Origin: Clostridiaceae bacterium
GTDB taxonomy: Bacteria; Bacillota; Clostridia; UBA1212; DUPL01
Reading direction: 5' to 3'
Length of the DNA: 16,698 bases
Assembly: GCA_012522035.1 (NCBI GenBank)
Contig: JAAYLF010000092.1
Coordinates: 1 to 16,698, forward strand
Shown here: one piece after another, positions 1-5,770 of the stretch
How positions within the stretch are numbered: position 1 is the stretch's first letter
Layout: every line of letters starts with the position of its first letter
Notes under the pieces: generated by a model
What the model was told of the DNA's origin: nothing
The model's database searches: none
The model's input: the letters and a program-made list of their open reading frames with translations, nothing else
Translations under genes and position numbers: made by a program

Positions 1-1
1 C

Positions 2-2092
2 ATCAGCGGCATTACCGAGGACTCAGAGGTAATCAACGCACGTGTTGACGGTCCGTACAGCACGACATATGACACTCTCAAGCTTCGCCTGGATGCAATG
101 TCCGCACTGTTGAAAGGTATCGTAGATGGCGACTTCGAGAACCGAGTTTCCGACCTGGAGGACGAAGTTGAAGATGCCAGGGGAGAGTTCGACGCACTTG
201 TCGATAGACTGGATGATACAGACGGCAGGATTGCAGATAATGCTGGCGAAATAGATTCTGCCAAAGTCAAAATTCTGCAACTCGAGCAGGAAAACAAGCA
301 ATTAAAGAAAATTGTAGAGGACTCCAACCCCACGCAGTCGCCTAGAGTGACGAGTACGGGCTATGGCGTGGTGTCGTTGCCCAAAAATGCGGGTCAGGGA
401 CCAATGGATGTGAAGGTTGAAGGGTTGACGTTGAAGAATGAGCTTGATTACAACACGGAGACGTGGGAAGAGTGGAGTTTGCGAGATGGTTCAGAAGTTG
501 TTGATGGTAAATTAAAGATAGTAAGAGTAAGCCTTTCAGAACAGGCTTATATAAACGCAAGCTTTAAACCAAATGCCAAGTACGGACTATTAATGTATGT
601 GCACGAACTTACTACACCGCTATTAAATGCAACAGGTGCTTTTAGCGGTACTACGACACTTGCAAGCAGTACCGGAAACCAAAAAGCTATACTTTTAACA
701 ACATCAGCCATTGAAAGGAACGCATTAAGTTTCAAGACAAATGTCCAAGGCACTGTTACGGTAAGTAATGTCAGAATATTCGAACTACCTCCTGGCAGTG
801 AAATTGAGTCCGATTTTGAGACATTATCAGCTGATGAGCTTGCAATGAAGTATCCGTATGTGCAAGGTGGCGTGCCACGTAACACCAGCGGAACGTTCAG
901 AGTTAGAAGTGTTGGGAAGAATTTGTTTGATAAAAGTAAGGTAGTTATAGGAAGAATAAATTCAAACGGAACATTTCAAGATATATCCGACATTCGCACA
1001 AGCGATTATATTAAAGTGACACCTAATACGTCATATGTTTTATATAACGCAAAAATTAATTCAAGTCATGGATTAGCTTTTTATGATGCAAATAAACAAG
1101 TTTTATCCGAAGGAGTGCTTGGGACAGGTTATAACCCAACAAGATTGCTCACAACTGGTGGTAATACGCAATATTTACGTTGTTCCGTTCATGTTGATAA
1201 TTTAGCAATAGCACAACTAGAAAAAGGTACATTAGCAACCCCATACGAACCATACATCTCCTCCGAGCAATACGTAAATGGACCTGAACTTAGGAGTTTG
1301 CCGAATGGTGTGGCTGATAGTATTGAAAATGGTAAGTTGATACAGAGGGTAAAAGAATATGTGTTACAATCTAACGATATTTACAGCGTAGTAACCACAT
1401 ACACATACATTGACTATGTGCTTATCTACAAACCAATTGATTATATCGATTACGGTGCTGTGCCCCTAATAAACGGTAGTCTTGTGCTAGAAGGTTCTTT
1501 AGGTGATAAGAAGTTTTATGATAGTGAGGATAGGATTGGATATATTGTTCAAGCAAGTAATGAAAGATTCGCTTATGTGGTGGCGAAAGGAACATTTGCA
1601 AATATTACGGAAGCACGTGCAGCATTAGTTGGTAAGAAAATTAAATATCAGCTTGCCACACCAATTGAAACTCCCGTCCAAGTCTCGGGCAGTGTTCAGT
1701 CGTACCCAGCAGGTACGGTATATATAGAGCCTGCAATTGCTGACGCTGGCGTGTACGACGGTGGATTAGCAATCCTCAATACGGACTTTCCGATAGCCGA
1801 GCTGGAGTCCATTCAGAAGATTGACTTTCAGACTGGCTTGTCCACCGAATTAGACGTTGGGCAGGCAGTCATTGCAGGTGGTGGTTTAAGTTTCACACAT
1901 CCAGGGTTGACAGATGGGGATATAGTTTTCGTCACATATTTATATGACGACAGCAATTATACAGCCGGCAAGGCAACCTGCGAGTATTACGATAGTCGGT
2001 TCGTGCTCAAAGACGATGTCACAGGTAAGTTTTACAAGGAAGTTAAAAAGGTAGAGAATGGTGAACTGGTAACGCAATTGGTGGAGGTGTAA
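2..2092 (+). CDS. Phage tail-tip / receptor-binding structural protein (5' end missing)
   Basis: The frame is already open at base 2, so this is the last 696 codons of a longer gene; the first ATG at 98 is internal. The opening residues (ARVDGPYSTTYDTLKLRLD, numbered from base 2) are typical of the join between the baseplate part and the fibre part of Firmicutes phage tail proteins. A heptad-rich acidic coiled coil follows (about residues 48-103). The rest is beta-rich and looks like lectin or carbohydrate-binding modules; the segment around GKNLFDKSKVV, then YIKVTPNTSYVLY, then PYEPYISSEQY and ELRSLPNGV is a pattern I recall from many phage tail proteins. The expected role is host-surface binding at the tail tip. 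Base composition shifts to more AT-rich from about 480 to 1690, suggesting module exchange. A minor structural protein without a binding role is the alternative. Confidence 0.85.
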   Translation: MSGITEDSEVINARVDGPYSTTYDTLKLRLDAMSALLKGIVDGDFENRVSDLEDEVEDARGEFDALVDRLDDTDGRIADNAGEIDSAKVKILQLEQENKQLKKIVEDSNPTQSPRVTSTGYGVVSLPKNAGQGPMDVKVEGLTLKNELDYNTETWEEWSLRDGSEVVDGKLKIVRVSLSEQAYINASFKPNAKYGLLMYVHELTTPLLNATGAFSGTTTLASSTGNQKAILLTTSAIERNALSFKTNVQGTVTVSNVRIFELPPGSEIESDFETLSADELAMKYPYVQGGVPRNTSGTFRVRSVGKNLFDKSKVVIGRINSNGTFQDISDIRTSDYIKVTPNTSYVLYNAKINSSHGLAFYDANKQVLSEGVLGTGYNPTRLLTTGGNTQYLRCSVHVDNLAIAQLEKGTLATPYEPYISSEQYVNGPELRSLPNGVADSIENGKLIQRVKEYVLQSNDIYSVVTTYTYIDYVLIYKPIDYIDYGAVPLINGSLVLEGSLGDKKFYDSEDRIGYIVQASNERFAYVVAKGTFANITEARAALVGKKIKYQLATPIETPVQVSGSVQSYPAGTVYIEPAIADAGVYDGGLAILNTDFPIAELESIQKIDFQTGLSTELDVGQAVIAGGGLSFTHPGLTDGDIVFVTYLYDDSNYTAGKATCEYYDSRFVLKDDVTGKFYKEVKKVENGELVTQLVEV

Positions 2093-2094
2093 CC

Positions 2095-2217
2095 ATGGAA
2101 GAAATCATAATCAATGCAATCATAGCCCGCATACAAGCTGAGCAAATGACTATAGAGCAAGTGCCTCTCCCTTACAGGGAGCAGGTGCTTGCTGCAATGG
2201 AAGGTGATGACCAATGA
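2095..2217 (+). CDS. Small (40 aa) protein between tail and lysis genes
   Basis: A 40-residue ORF, beginning MEEIIINAIIARIQAEQMTI. It starts 2 bases after the tail gene stop behind GGAGGTG (2083-2089), and its TGA overlaps the endolysin ATG (ATGA at 2214-2217), so translation is probably coupled. It is predicted to be mostly helical. Its position and size match the XkdX-type or similar tiny proteins that often sit between tail fibre and lysis genes, but the XkdX signature residues are not obvious, so I leave the family open. Function is unknown; a tail chaperone or late-operon structural accessory is possible. Coding is supported by the exact packing between two real genes. Confidence 0.7.
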   Translation: MEEIIINAIIARIQAEQMTIEQVPLPYREQVLAAMEGDDQ

Positions 2218-3182
2218 AGTGCCCAGTGTTTTTGGATGACGTGAACTATAGGGTGACTTCCCCGTTCGGCTACCGCACACATCCAGTGACAGAGCAACAG
2301 CAATCATTCCATGGCGGCATTGACATAGTGTCAGAGCCTGTCCAGTATCCTACACGTATCAAGCCTATTGCTGCAGGATATATAGTCGCAGTCAAAAAGG
2401 ATGTAAAAGGATACTCTGAGAAGTCTGGTGAAACTGGTGGTAATTATGTCTCAATAATGCACGACGACCAAATGGAAACACGTTATAAGCATTTAGCATA
2501 CGGCTCAATCCCCGAATCTTTAAAAATTGGTGACTATGTATCCGAGAATGACTGCATCGGGCATATGGGAGCAACTGGACGAGTCACAGGAGCACACCTG
2601 CATTTCGAGGTGTGCGATTGGAAAGTCAAGGGTACGGAGTTTCTGCTTGACCCTTACTATTACCTTACAGGAACTAAATCCATCCAGGGACTGCATTCCG
2701 AAGGGGGTGATGGTATGGGATATATCAAGCTTACAAAGGAATTAAAATATGGCGATAAAGGCGAGGATGTTAAAAAGCTGCAATGGAGGCTCTGCCAGCT
2801 TTCAGCAGAAATTGAAGCGGAAATGAAGAGCCATTCCTTCAAAAAGGACGGGCAGCCTGACGGAGGATTTGGCAGAGGAACTGAAAATACACTGAAGAAA
2901 GTCCAACGCATGGCAGGACTGCCGGAGACAGGCAGACTCGACAAGCAGACAATAGACTTCCTGAATAGTGATTTTATCAGCTTGTTCAAGGGTGTTGGCA
3001 AGCAAGAGCAGATAGAGGCATTGCAGAATGAAATCAATAAATTGAAGAACGAAAAAGCCTTGCTTGAAAAGGCTAAAGCAGACATGACATCCCAAAATCA
3101 AAAATTACAGCAGGATGTGGAATCCCTTGACAAGAAAATTAATGAAGTTAAGGGTGCGATAGATATACTTAGAAATTTGTGA
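2214..3182 (+). CDS. Endolysin: M23 peptidase + peptidoglycan-binding domain + C-terminal coiled coil
   Basis: This 322-aa protein would cut peptidoglycan cross-links at lysis. Residues 1-153 are an M23/LytM zinc peptidase: H33 and D37 in FHGGID and H130 in AHLHFE are the metal ligands, and H93 (YKHL) and H128 are the likely catalytic histidines, so the site is complete. Residues about 170-252 are a PG_binding_1-type domain (LKYGDKGEDVKKLQ, later GFGRGTENTLKKVQ). Residues about 263-322 form a coiled coil (EQIEALQNEINKLKNEKALL), unusual for this class. There is no signal peptide, so release depends on the holin just downstream. The start overlaps the previous gene as ATGA with AAGGTG upstream. 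An in-frame internal start at M168 has its own ribosome site (separate entry). Cysteines occur at residues 3, 114 and 134. Confidence 0.93.
   Translation: MKCPVFLDDVNYRVTSPFGYRTHPVTEQQQSFHGGIDIVSEPVQYPTRIKPIAAGYIVAVKKDVKGYSEKSGETGGNYVSIMHDDQMETRYKHLAYGSIPESLKIGDYVSENDCIGHMGATGRVTGAHLHFEVCDWKVKGTEFLLDPYYYLTGTKSIQGLHSEGGDGMGYIKLTKELKYGDKGEDVKKLQWRLCQLSAEIEAEMKSHSFKKDGQPDGGFGRGTENTLKKVQRMAGLPETGRLDKQTIDFLNSDFISLFKGVGKQEQIEALQNEINKLKNEKALLEKAKADMTSQNQKLQQDVESLDKKINEVKGAIDILRNL
2701..2717 (+). promoter_or_regulatory. Internal ribosome site and in-frame ATG inside the endolysin gene
   Basis: AAGGGGG at 2701-2707 lies 7 bases before ATG 2715-2717, which is codon 168 of the endolysin and sits exactly at the linker between the peptidase and the wall-binding domain. 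Initiation here would give a free 155-aa wall-binding plus coiled-coil subunit. Several clostridial and enterococcal endolysins are known to make such a second product. The bases also encode the linker EGGDGM, so part of the match could be chance. Confidence 0.5.
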
Positions 3183-3193
3183 GGTGCGGAAAT

Positions 3194-3451
3194 ATGGAAT
3201 CAATTATAGTTGCTTTAATTACAGGTGCATTTGCGTTTACAGGAACTTTTTTGAGCGTGTATTTTGCGAATCGCAAAAGTACTGCACTCATCATGTATAG
3301 GATTGATGAGCTAGAGAAAAAGGTACAAAAGCACAATAATCTTATCGAACGGATGTATAAGATTGAAGAAAATTGCCGTGTGCTGGACGAAAAAATGAAA
3401 GTGGCTAATCACAGAATACAGGACCTGGAGAAAGGAGGAAAAGGCCAATGA
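3194..3451 (+). CDS. Single-span membrane protein with coiled coil, lysis cassette
   Basis: An 85-aa protein. ATG 3194 is preferred because GAGGTG (3181-3186) lies 7 bases upstream; an in-frame GTG at 3179 would place the ribosome site inside the gene. Residues about 3-24 (SIIVALITGAFAFTGTFLSV) form one transmembrane helix, followed by a basic stretch (NRKS). Residues about 35-82 form a charged coiled coil (YRIDELEKKVQKHNNLIERM, later ANHRIQDLEK). This order (membrane helix first) differs from XhlA hemolysin-like proteins, where the coil comes first. Proteins of this shape are common just before the holin in Firmicutes phages. A holin partner, second holin or endolysin anchor are possible roles. 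Its stop overlaps the holin start as ATGA. Confidence 0.8.
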   Translation: MESIIVALITGAFAFTGTFLSVYFANRKSTALIMYRIDELEKKVQKHNNLIERMYKIEENCRVLDEKMKVANHRIQDLEKGGKGQ

Positions 3452-3657
3452 AGATTATCAGCAAGAAATGGTTGAAGGCTGCGGGCATTAGAGCAATCAA
3501 AACTGTAGCTCAGACCGCAGTCGCATTGATAGGTACCAACGCAATAGGCATCACCGAGGTGGATTGGCTGGCCGTATTAAGTGCGTCTGCACTGGCAGGA
3601 GTGGTGAGCTTGCTCACGTCAATAGCAGGTCTGCCCGAGGTGCAGGAAGACGAATAA
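3448..3657 (+). CDS. Holin, r1t-like
   Basis: A 69-aa membrane protein that would open the cytoplasmic membrane to release or activate the endolysin. It has a basic amphipathic N terminus (MKIISKKWLKAAGIRAIKT), a first hydrophobic segment at about 17-36 (AQTAVALIGTNAIG), a short turn with TEVDW, a second segment at about 40-60 (AVLSASALAGVVSLLTSIAG) and an acidic tail. The order KAAGIRAIKT, AQTAVALIGT, DWLAVLSASALAG, LTSIAGLPE closely matches the r1t/Phage_r1t_holin family, and the length is typical. The ribosome site is AAAGGAGG. It overlaps the previous gene by ATGA and is the last gene before a strong terminator, closing the late operon. Confidence 0.9.
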   Translation: MKIISKKWLKAAGIRAIKTVAQTAVALIGTNAIGITEVDWLAVLSASALAGVVSLLTSIAGLPEVQEDE

Positions 3658-3681
3658 TATAGAACAATATATTAATTTAGC

Positions 3682-3708
3682 GGGGCCGAGTGGCCCCTCT
3701 TTTTTTTT
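3682..3708 (+). terminator. Rho-independent terminator of the late/lysis operon
   Basis: GGGGCC (3682-3687), loop GAGT, GGCCCC (3692-3697), then TC and nine T (3700-3708). It begins 24 bases after the holin stop. The stem is perfect and the T run long, so it should be strong. Confidence 0.93.
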
Positions 3709-3712
3709 GCCT

Positions 3713-3734
3713 AAAAAAGGAGCCCGAAGGCTCC
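3713..3734 (-). terminator. Terminator oriented for the - strand
   Basis: GGAGCC (3719-3724), CGAA, GGCTCC (3729-3734), preceded by six A at 3713-3718. Read on the - strand this is a 6-bp stem with a UUCG tetraloop followed by six T, a classic intrinsic terminator. On the + strand only four A follow, so it would not act there. The nearest - strand gene is the repressor, whose stop codon is 2.7 kb away. Confidence 0.75.
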
Positions 3735-3824
3735 AAAAGGCAGGTTTGTTATCTTCTTTATTTGCTATGTCAAAAAATTCATATATTATTCATACTTTAT
3801 TAAGCATTTATTAAAACTTAGCTA

Positions 3825-3853
3825 TTTACATTCATGCTAGCTTATGCTACAAT
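3825..3853 (+). promoter_or_regulatory. Promoter 1 of the cargo block
   Basis: TTTACA (3825-3830), a 17-base spacer, TACAAT (3848-3853): a strong vegetative-sigma promoter 40 bases before ATG 3894. The spacer contains GCTAGC inside CATGCTAGC. A closely matching promoter recurs at 4392-4420. Confidence 0.85.
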
Positions 3854-3893
3854 ATACATACAAGGAGATAACAATAGTTAAGGAGGAAAGGCA

Positions 3894-4316
3894 ATGAGTA
3901 TGAGAAAATCAAGAATATCAAACAAAGTTAGGAAACTGGAAGATACAAGTTGGTTAGCCCAAATAATTAAAGACAAAATGGATGTTGAGTTTGATAAAAA
4001 CGGTGCTTCTGTCCGTTGGCATTGTTTACACACTTTGCACATCATTGTAAACGAAGCAGATGACCCAAACAATCATACAATCTATTACGATAATCATAAC
4101 GGGAGACGCTCAATAGTGATTTGTGAAATACCTTCACTAGTTTTGAAACATGGTTCAGACTTTGACAGATACGGAATGCAGAACAGTTTAAGAGGATTAG
4201 CAGAGCGTTACAAAGACGATGATGGCAATTATATCGTGAGTGTTTTAACCACGCACGACCTTAACAGCGCAATTATAAAAGATGTGTCTGAATTGTTATT
4301 CCAAATGGGGCATTAA
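3894..4316 (+). CDS. Unknown 140-aa cargo protein
   Basis: I do not recognise this family. The start is supported by AGGAGG (3881-3886) 7 bases upstream and a dedicated promoter. The N terminus is basic and helical (MSMRKSRISNKVRKLEDTSW). The middle is beta-rich with a His/Cys cluster (VRWHCLHTLHIIV). A second part (EIPSLVLKHGSDFD, then LRGLAERYKDDDGNYIVSVL) looks alpha/beta, and the protein ends LLFQMGH. There is no signal peptide or membrane segment, so it is probably cytoplasmic. It is a single-gene transcription unit with its own promoter, directly after the lysis terminator, the usual place for lysogenic-conversion or anti-phage genes. That role is inference from position only. The stop codon lies in the loop of a GGGGC/GCCCC hairpin. 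Confidence 0.8.
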   Translation: MSMRKSRISNKVRKLEDTSWLAQIIKDKMDVEFDKNGASVRWHCLHTLHIIVNEADDPNNHTIYYDNHNGRRSIVICEIPSLVLKHGSDFDRYGMQNSLRGLAERYKDDDGNYIVSVLTTHDLNSAIIKDVSELLFQMGH

Positions 4317-4324
4317 GCCCCTTT
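4307..4324 (+). terminator. Weak terminator-like hairpin at the end of the first cargo gene
   Basis: GGGGC (4307-4311), ATTAA, GCCCC (4317-4321), then TTTG. The TAA stop codon of the gene lies in the loop. The stem is 5 G-C pairs but the T run is only three, so termination is probably partial. Confidence 0.45.
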
Positions 4325-4391
4325 GCTCCTGCCTAACAAGATTGTTAATATATTGTTCATACTTATTTAAACATATGTTCACACTTGGCTA

Positions 4392-4420
4392 TTTACATTC
4401 ATGCTAGCATATGATACAAT
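4392..4420 (+). promoter_or_regulatory. Promoter 2 of the cargo block (copy of promoter 1)
   Basis: TTTACA (4392-4397), 17-base spacer, TACAAT (4415-4420). TATTTACATTCATGCTAGC is identical to promoter 1, and similarity continues about 35 bases upstream. The spacer holds the perfect palindrome ATGCTAGCAT (4401-4410), a possible operator. ATG 4467 is 46 bases downstream of the -10 box. Confidence 0.85.
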
Positions 4421-4466
4421 ATACACAGTTGAAGATAGTAAGAATGTTAAGCAAGGAGGAAAGGCT

Positions 4467-4886
4467 ATGAGCAACTTGAAGGAATATATCAAAAAAATGA
4501 GTGACAAAGATAACGACTTCTTTTTCGGAGAAGGTAACTGGACAAAAGTTTCAAACCAGTATTATCAGTTCAAGAGGGTTTTGGATAATGATAATATAAT
4601 CATTATCACAACAAACATAAAGGTTATTAAAGGCAACAACGTCCTGGTTGTTGCCAATAATAAAGCAGTTTATTTGAAAGATTGGCAGGTCCGGCCAGTA
4701 AGGAACTGGGACTTGGGAGTAAACGCATACGCAGTCAAGCTGAACAGAAAATACTTCAAGCCTTACACATTCAGATTCAGTTTTGACGACATGAGCTTTG
4801 AGAAAGAAGACACCTTTGACAGTTTGATGGAGCTGGCAAGGGAGCAGGGAGAGCAGAATCTGAAGTTTGCATACGGACATTTTTAA
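4467..4886 (+). CDS. Unknown 139-aa cargo protein
   Basis: I do not recognise this family. ATG 4467 is chosen because AGGAGG (4454-4459) lies 7 bases upstream and because an in-frame ATG at 4401 lies inside the promoter. The ribosome-site region AAGGAGGAAAGGC(T/A)ATGAG is shared with the gene at 3894, yet the two proteins show no clear similarity. Residues about 1-20 are charged and helical (SNLKEYIKKMSDKDN). The rest alternates strands (NIIIITTNIKVIKGNNVLVV, then NKAVYLKDWQVRPV), with aromatic patches (YFKPYTFRFSFDDMSFEKED) and a final helix (SLMELAREQGEQNL). It is probably soluble and cytoplasmic. No terminator follows; the structured G+C-rich RNA region begins about 9 bases after the stop and may be its 3' UTR. 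Confidence 0.8.
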   Translation: MSNLKEYIKKMSDKDNDFFFGEGNWTKVSNQYYQFKRVLDNDNIIIITTNIKVIKGNNVLVVANNKAVYLKDWQVRPVRNWDLGVNAYAVKLNRKYFKPYTFRFSFDDMSFEKEDTFDSLMELAREQGEQNLKFAYGHF

Positions 4887-4894
4887 GGCAATAA

Positions 4895-5180
4895 GGCCCG
4901 CCGGGGCTTACCCGGCACCGGACTGGCGGTCACCCGGTCTAACAACGCCGCCACCACTGTGGTATGGGCCCCCTGCCCGGCCCGACAGGGAGTTACCGGG
5001 GTTCGAGTCCCCGGCGGGAGGGGTGGGACCCGGGCGCATACGTGGGAGCCTGCACTGAGTACCGGGCGGTTCGATTCCCCCGGTAGCTAGAACTGACCGG
5101 AGGCGCAGGCGGAGCGACAAATCTGCAGCCAAGGCTATCCCAGTAGGGAGAGGCTGCACGTGCTGGCGGGGGCACGCTCA
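4895..5180 (+). ncRNA. Candidate structured RNA with two tRNA T-arm-like hairpins
   Basis: This stretch is strongly G+C-rich (hand count 163 of 240, about 68%, over 4921-5160) in an AT-rich neighbourhood, and no convincing protein is encoded. It folds extensively. CCCGCC (4897-4902) can pair with GGCGGG (5013-5018), closing a first domain that holds TGGCGG/CCGCCA (4924-4929/4948-4953), a crossing ACCGG/CCGGT helix (4917-4921/4934-4938), CCCTG/CAGGG (4971-4975/4986-4990) and a T-arm (stem 4996-5001/5009-5014, loop TTCGAGT). GCCTGC/GCAGGC (5048-5053/5105-5110) closes a second domain holding another T-arm (loop TTCGATT, 5070-5076). GAGCG/CGCTC (5112-5116/5175-5179) closes a third with GCAGCC/GGCTGC (5125-5130/5152-5157). 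Both loops match the tRNA B-box GGTTCGANTCC, but neither has the D-arm, anticodon arm and 7-bp acceptor of a tRNA. The hairpin GCCGGG/CCCGGC (4900-4916) competes with the first closing helix. Strand is inferred from the T-loops and flanking genes. Confidence 0.6.
4990..5083 (+). repeat. Direct repeat of the T-arm-like unit
   Basis: Units at 4990-5014 and 5057-5083, 67 bases apart, share GAGT(T)ACCGGG(C)GGTTCGA followed by CCCCGG. The loops differ by one base (TTCGAGT and TTCGATT) and the second stem has one bulged C (5067). Both copies keep full pairing, which argues for selection on the fold rather than decay. Confidence 0.6.
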
Positions 5181-5212
5181 AGTTTATAAGAACTGATAAA
5201 GGAGAGATAAAA

Positions 5213-5770
5213 ATGATAAGAATTTTAAAACAAAAAGAAACAAATCCGTTTTTCAATCCTCGGTTTGCGAACAACGGTGGCGGATACTCCCAGCCCTTGT
5301 ACGAGTTTGAGTACAAGGGGATTAAGGGAACTCTGCATGATACATCATGCGGAGATTTCGGGGAAAGGTATTTATTAAAATGGGGCGATAAGTTCTGGAG
5401 ATACAGCAATGTCGAGGGAGACGTTAGTATAGACGAAACCAACCTCGATAAAGAGAAAGACGCGGAATTTATCGACGCCATTGAAGAAACTTTTGGGATA
5501 AGAATATTCAAAATATTAACACCACGCTATTGTAAGTGGTTATCCCAAAGGTGGCAGTGGAACAAAAAGCACATATTGGTTTGGGATGGAGATAGCTTGA
5601 TTTGGGACGGAGATTTACATGAGTGCCTTGTGCACTTTGGATTCGCACCAGAGTTATACAAGGCGATATTCAACACCGAATGGTTATCAGACCATCCTGA
5701 CGATACAAACGCTCGTGGAATTGTAGAAAATTCAAATTACAAAATAACATTCAAGGAGGAATTACAATGA
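5213..5770 (+). CDS. Unknown 185-aa cargo protein downstream of the structured RNA
   Basis: Function not recognised. ATG 5213 follows AAAGGAGAG at a normal distance, and the TGA overlaps the next ATG (ATGA at 5767-5770). The protein is acidic and rich in Trp and aromatic residues. It opens RILKQKETNPFFNPRFANNG, followed by a beta-rich region (YEFEYKGIKGTLHDTSCGDF, then YLLKWGDKFWRYSN) and an acidic helix (EKDAEFIDAIEETFGIRI). The second half carries WLSQRWQWNKK and a repeated WDGD (HILVWDGDSLIWDGDLHE). There is no membrane segment or signal peptide. No separate promoter is visible, so it is probably transcribed from promoter 2 through the structured RNA, or relies on that RNA. A type III toxin was considered, but no ToxN-like motif is seen. 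Confidence 0.78.
   Translation: MIRILKQKETNPFFNPRFANNGGGYSQPLYEFEYKGIKGTLHDTSCGDFGERYLLKWGDKFWRYSNVEGDVSIDETNLDKEKDAEFIDAIEETFGIRIFKILTPRYCKWLSQRWQWNKKHILVWDGDSLIWDGDLHECLVHFGFAPELYKAIFNTEWLSDHPDDTNARGIVENSNYKITFKEELQ

Noticed and set aside
5017..5037. T-box-like sequence AGGGGTGGGACCCGGGCG
   Set aside because: It only loosely resembles the AGGGTGGNACCGCG motif and forms a simple GGGT/ACCC hairpin. No terminator, specifier loop or amino-acid gene follows.
4895..5084. Phage attachment site derived from a tRNA 3' end
   Set aside because: T-arm sequence is common in attP, but no integrase is nearby, there are two different T-arms, and the surrounding helices are not part of a tRNA. Kept only as a minor alternative.
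4887..5090. Ordinary tRNA genes suggested by the GTTCGAGTC and GTTCGATTC loops
   Set aside because: For neither T-arm could I find a 7-bp acceptor partner at the right distance together with D and anticodon arms. The best acceptor fits (4897-4902/5013-5018; 4991-4997/5082-5088) give wrong lengths and no cloverleaf.
4908..5159. Open frame on the - strand through the G+C-rich region
   Set aside because: Its peptide (GGIEPPGTQ, GDSNPGNS) is the kind of false protein produced when antisense T-arm sequence is translated; it has no ribosome site.
5213..5770. ToxN-type type III toxin
   Set aside because: No ToxN/CptN-like residues are visible, and there is no terminator between the RNA repeats and the gene.
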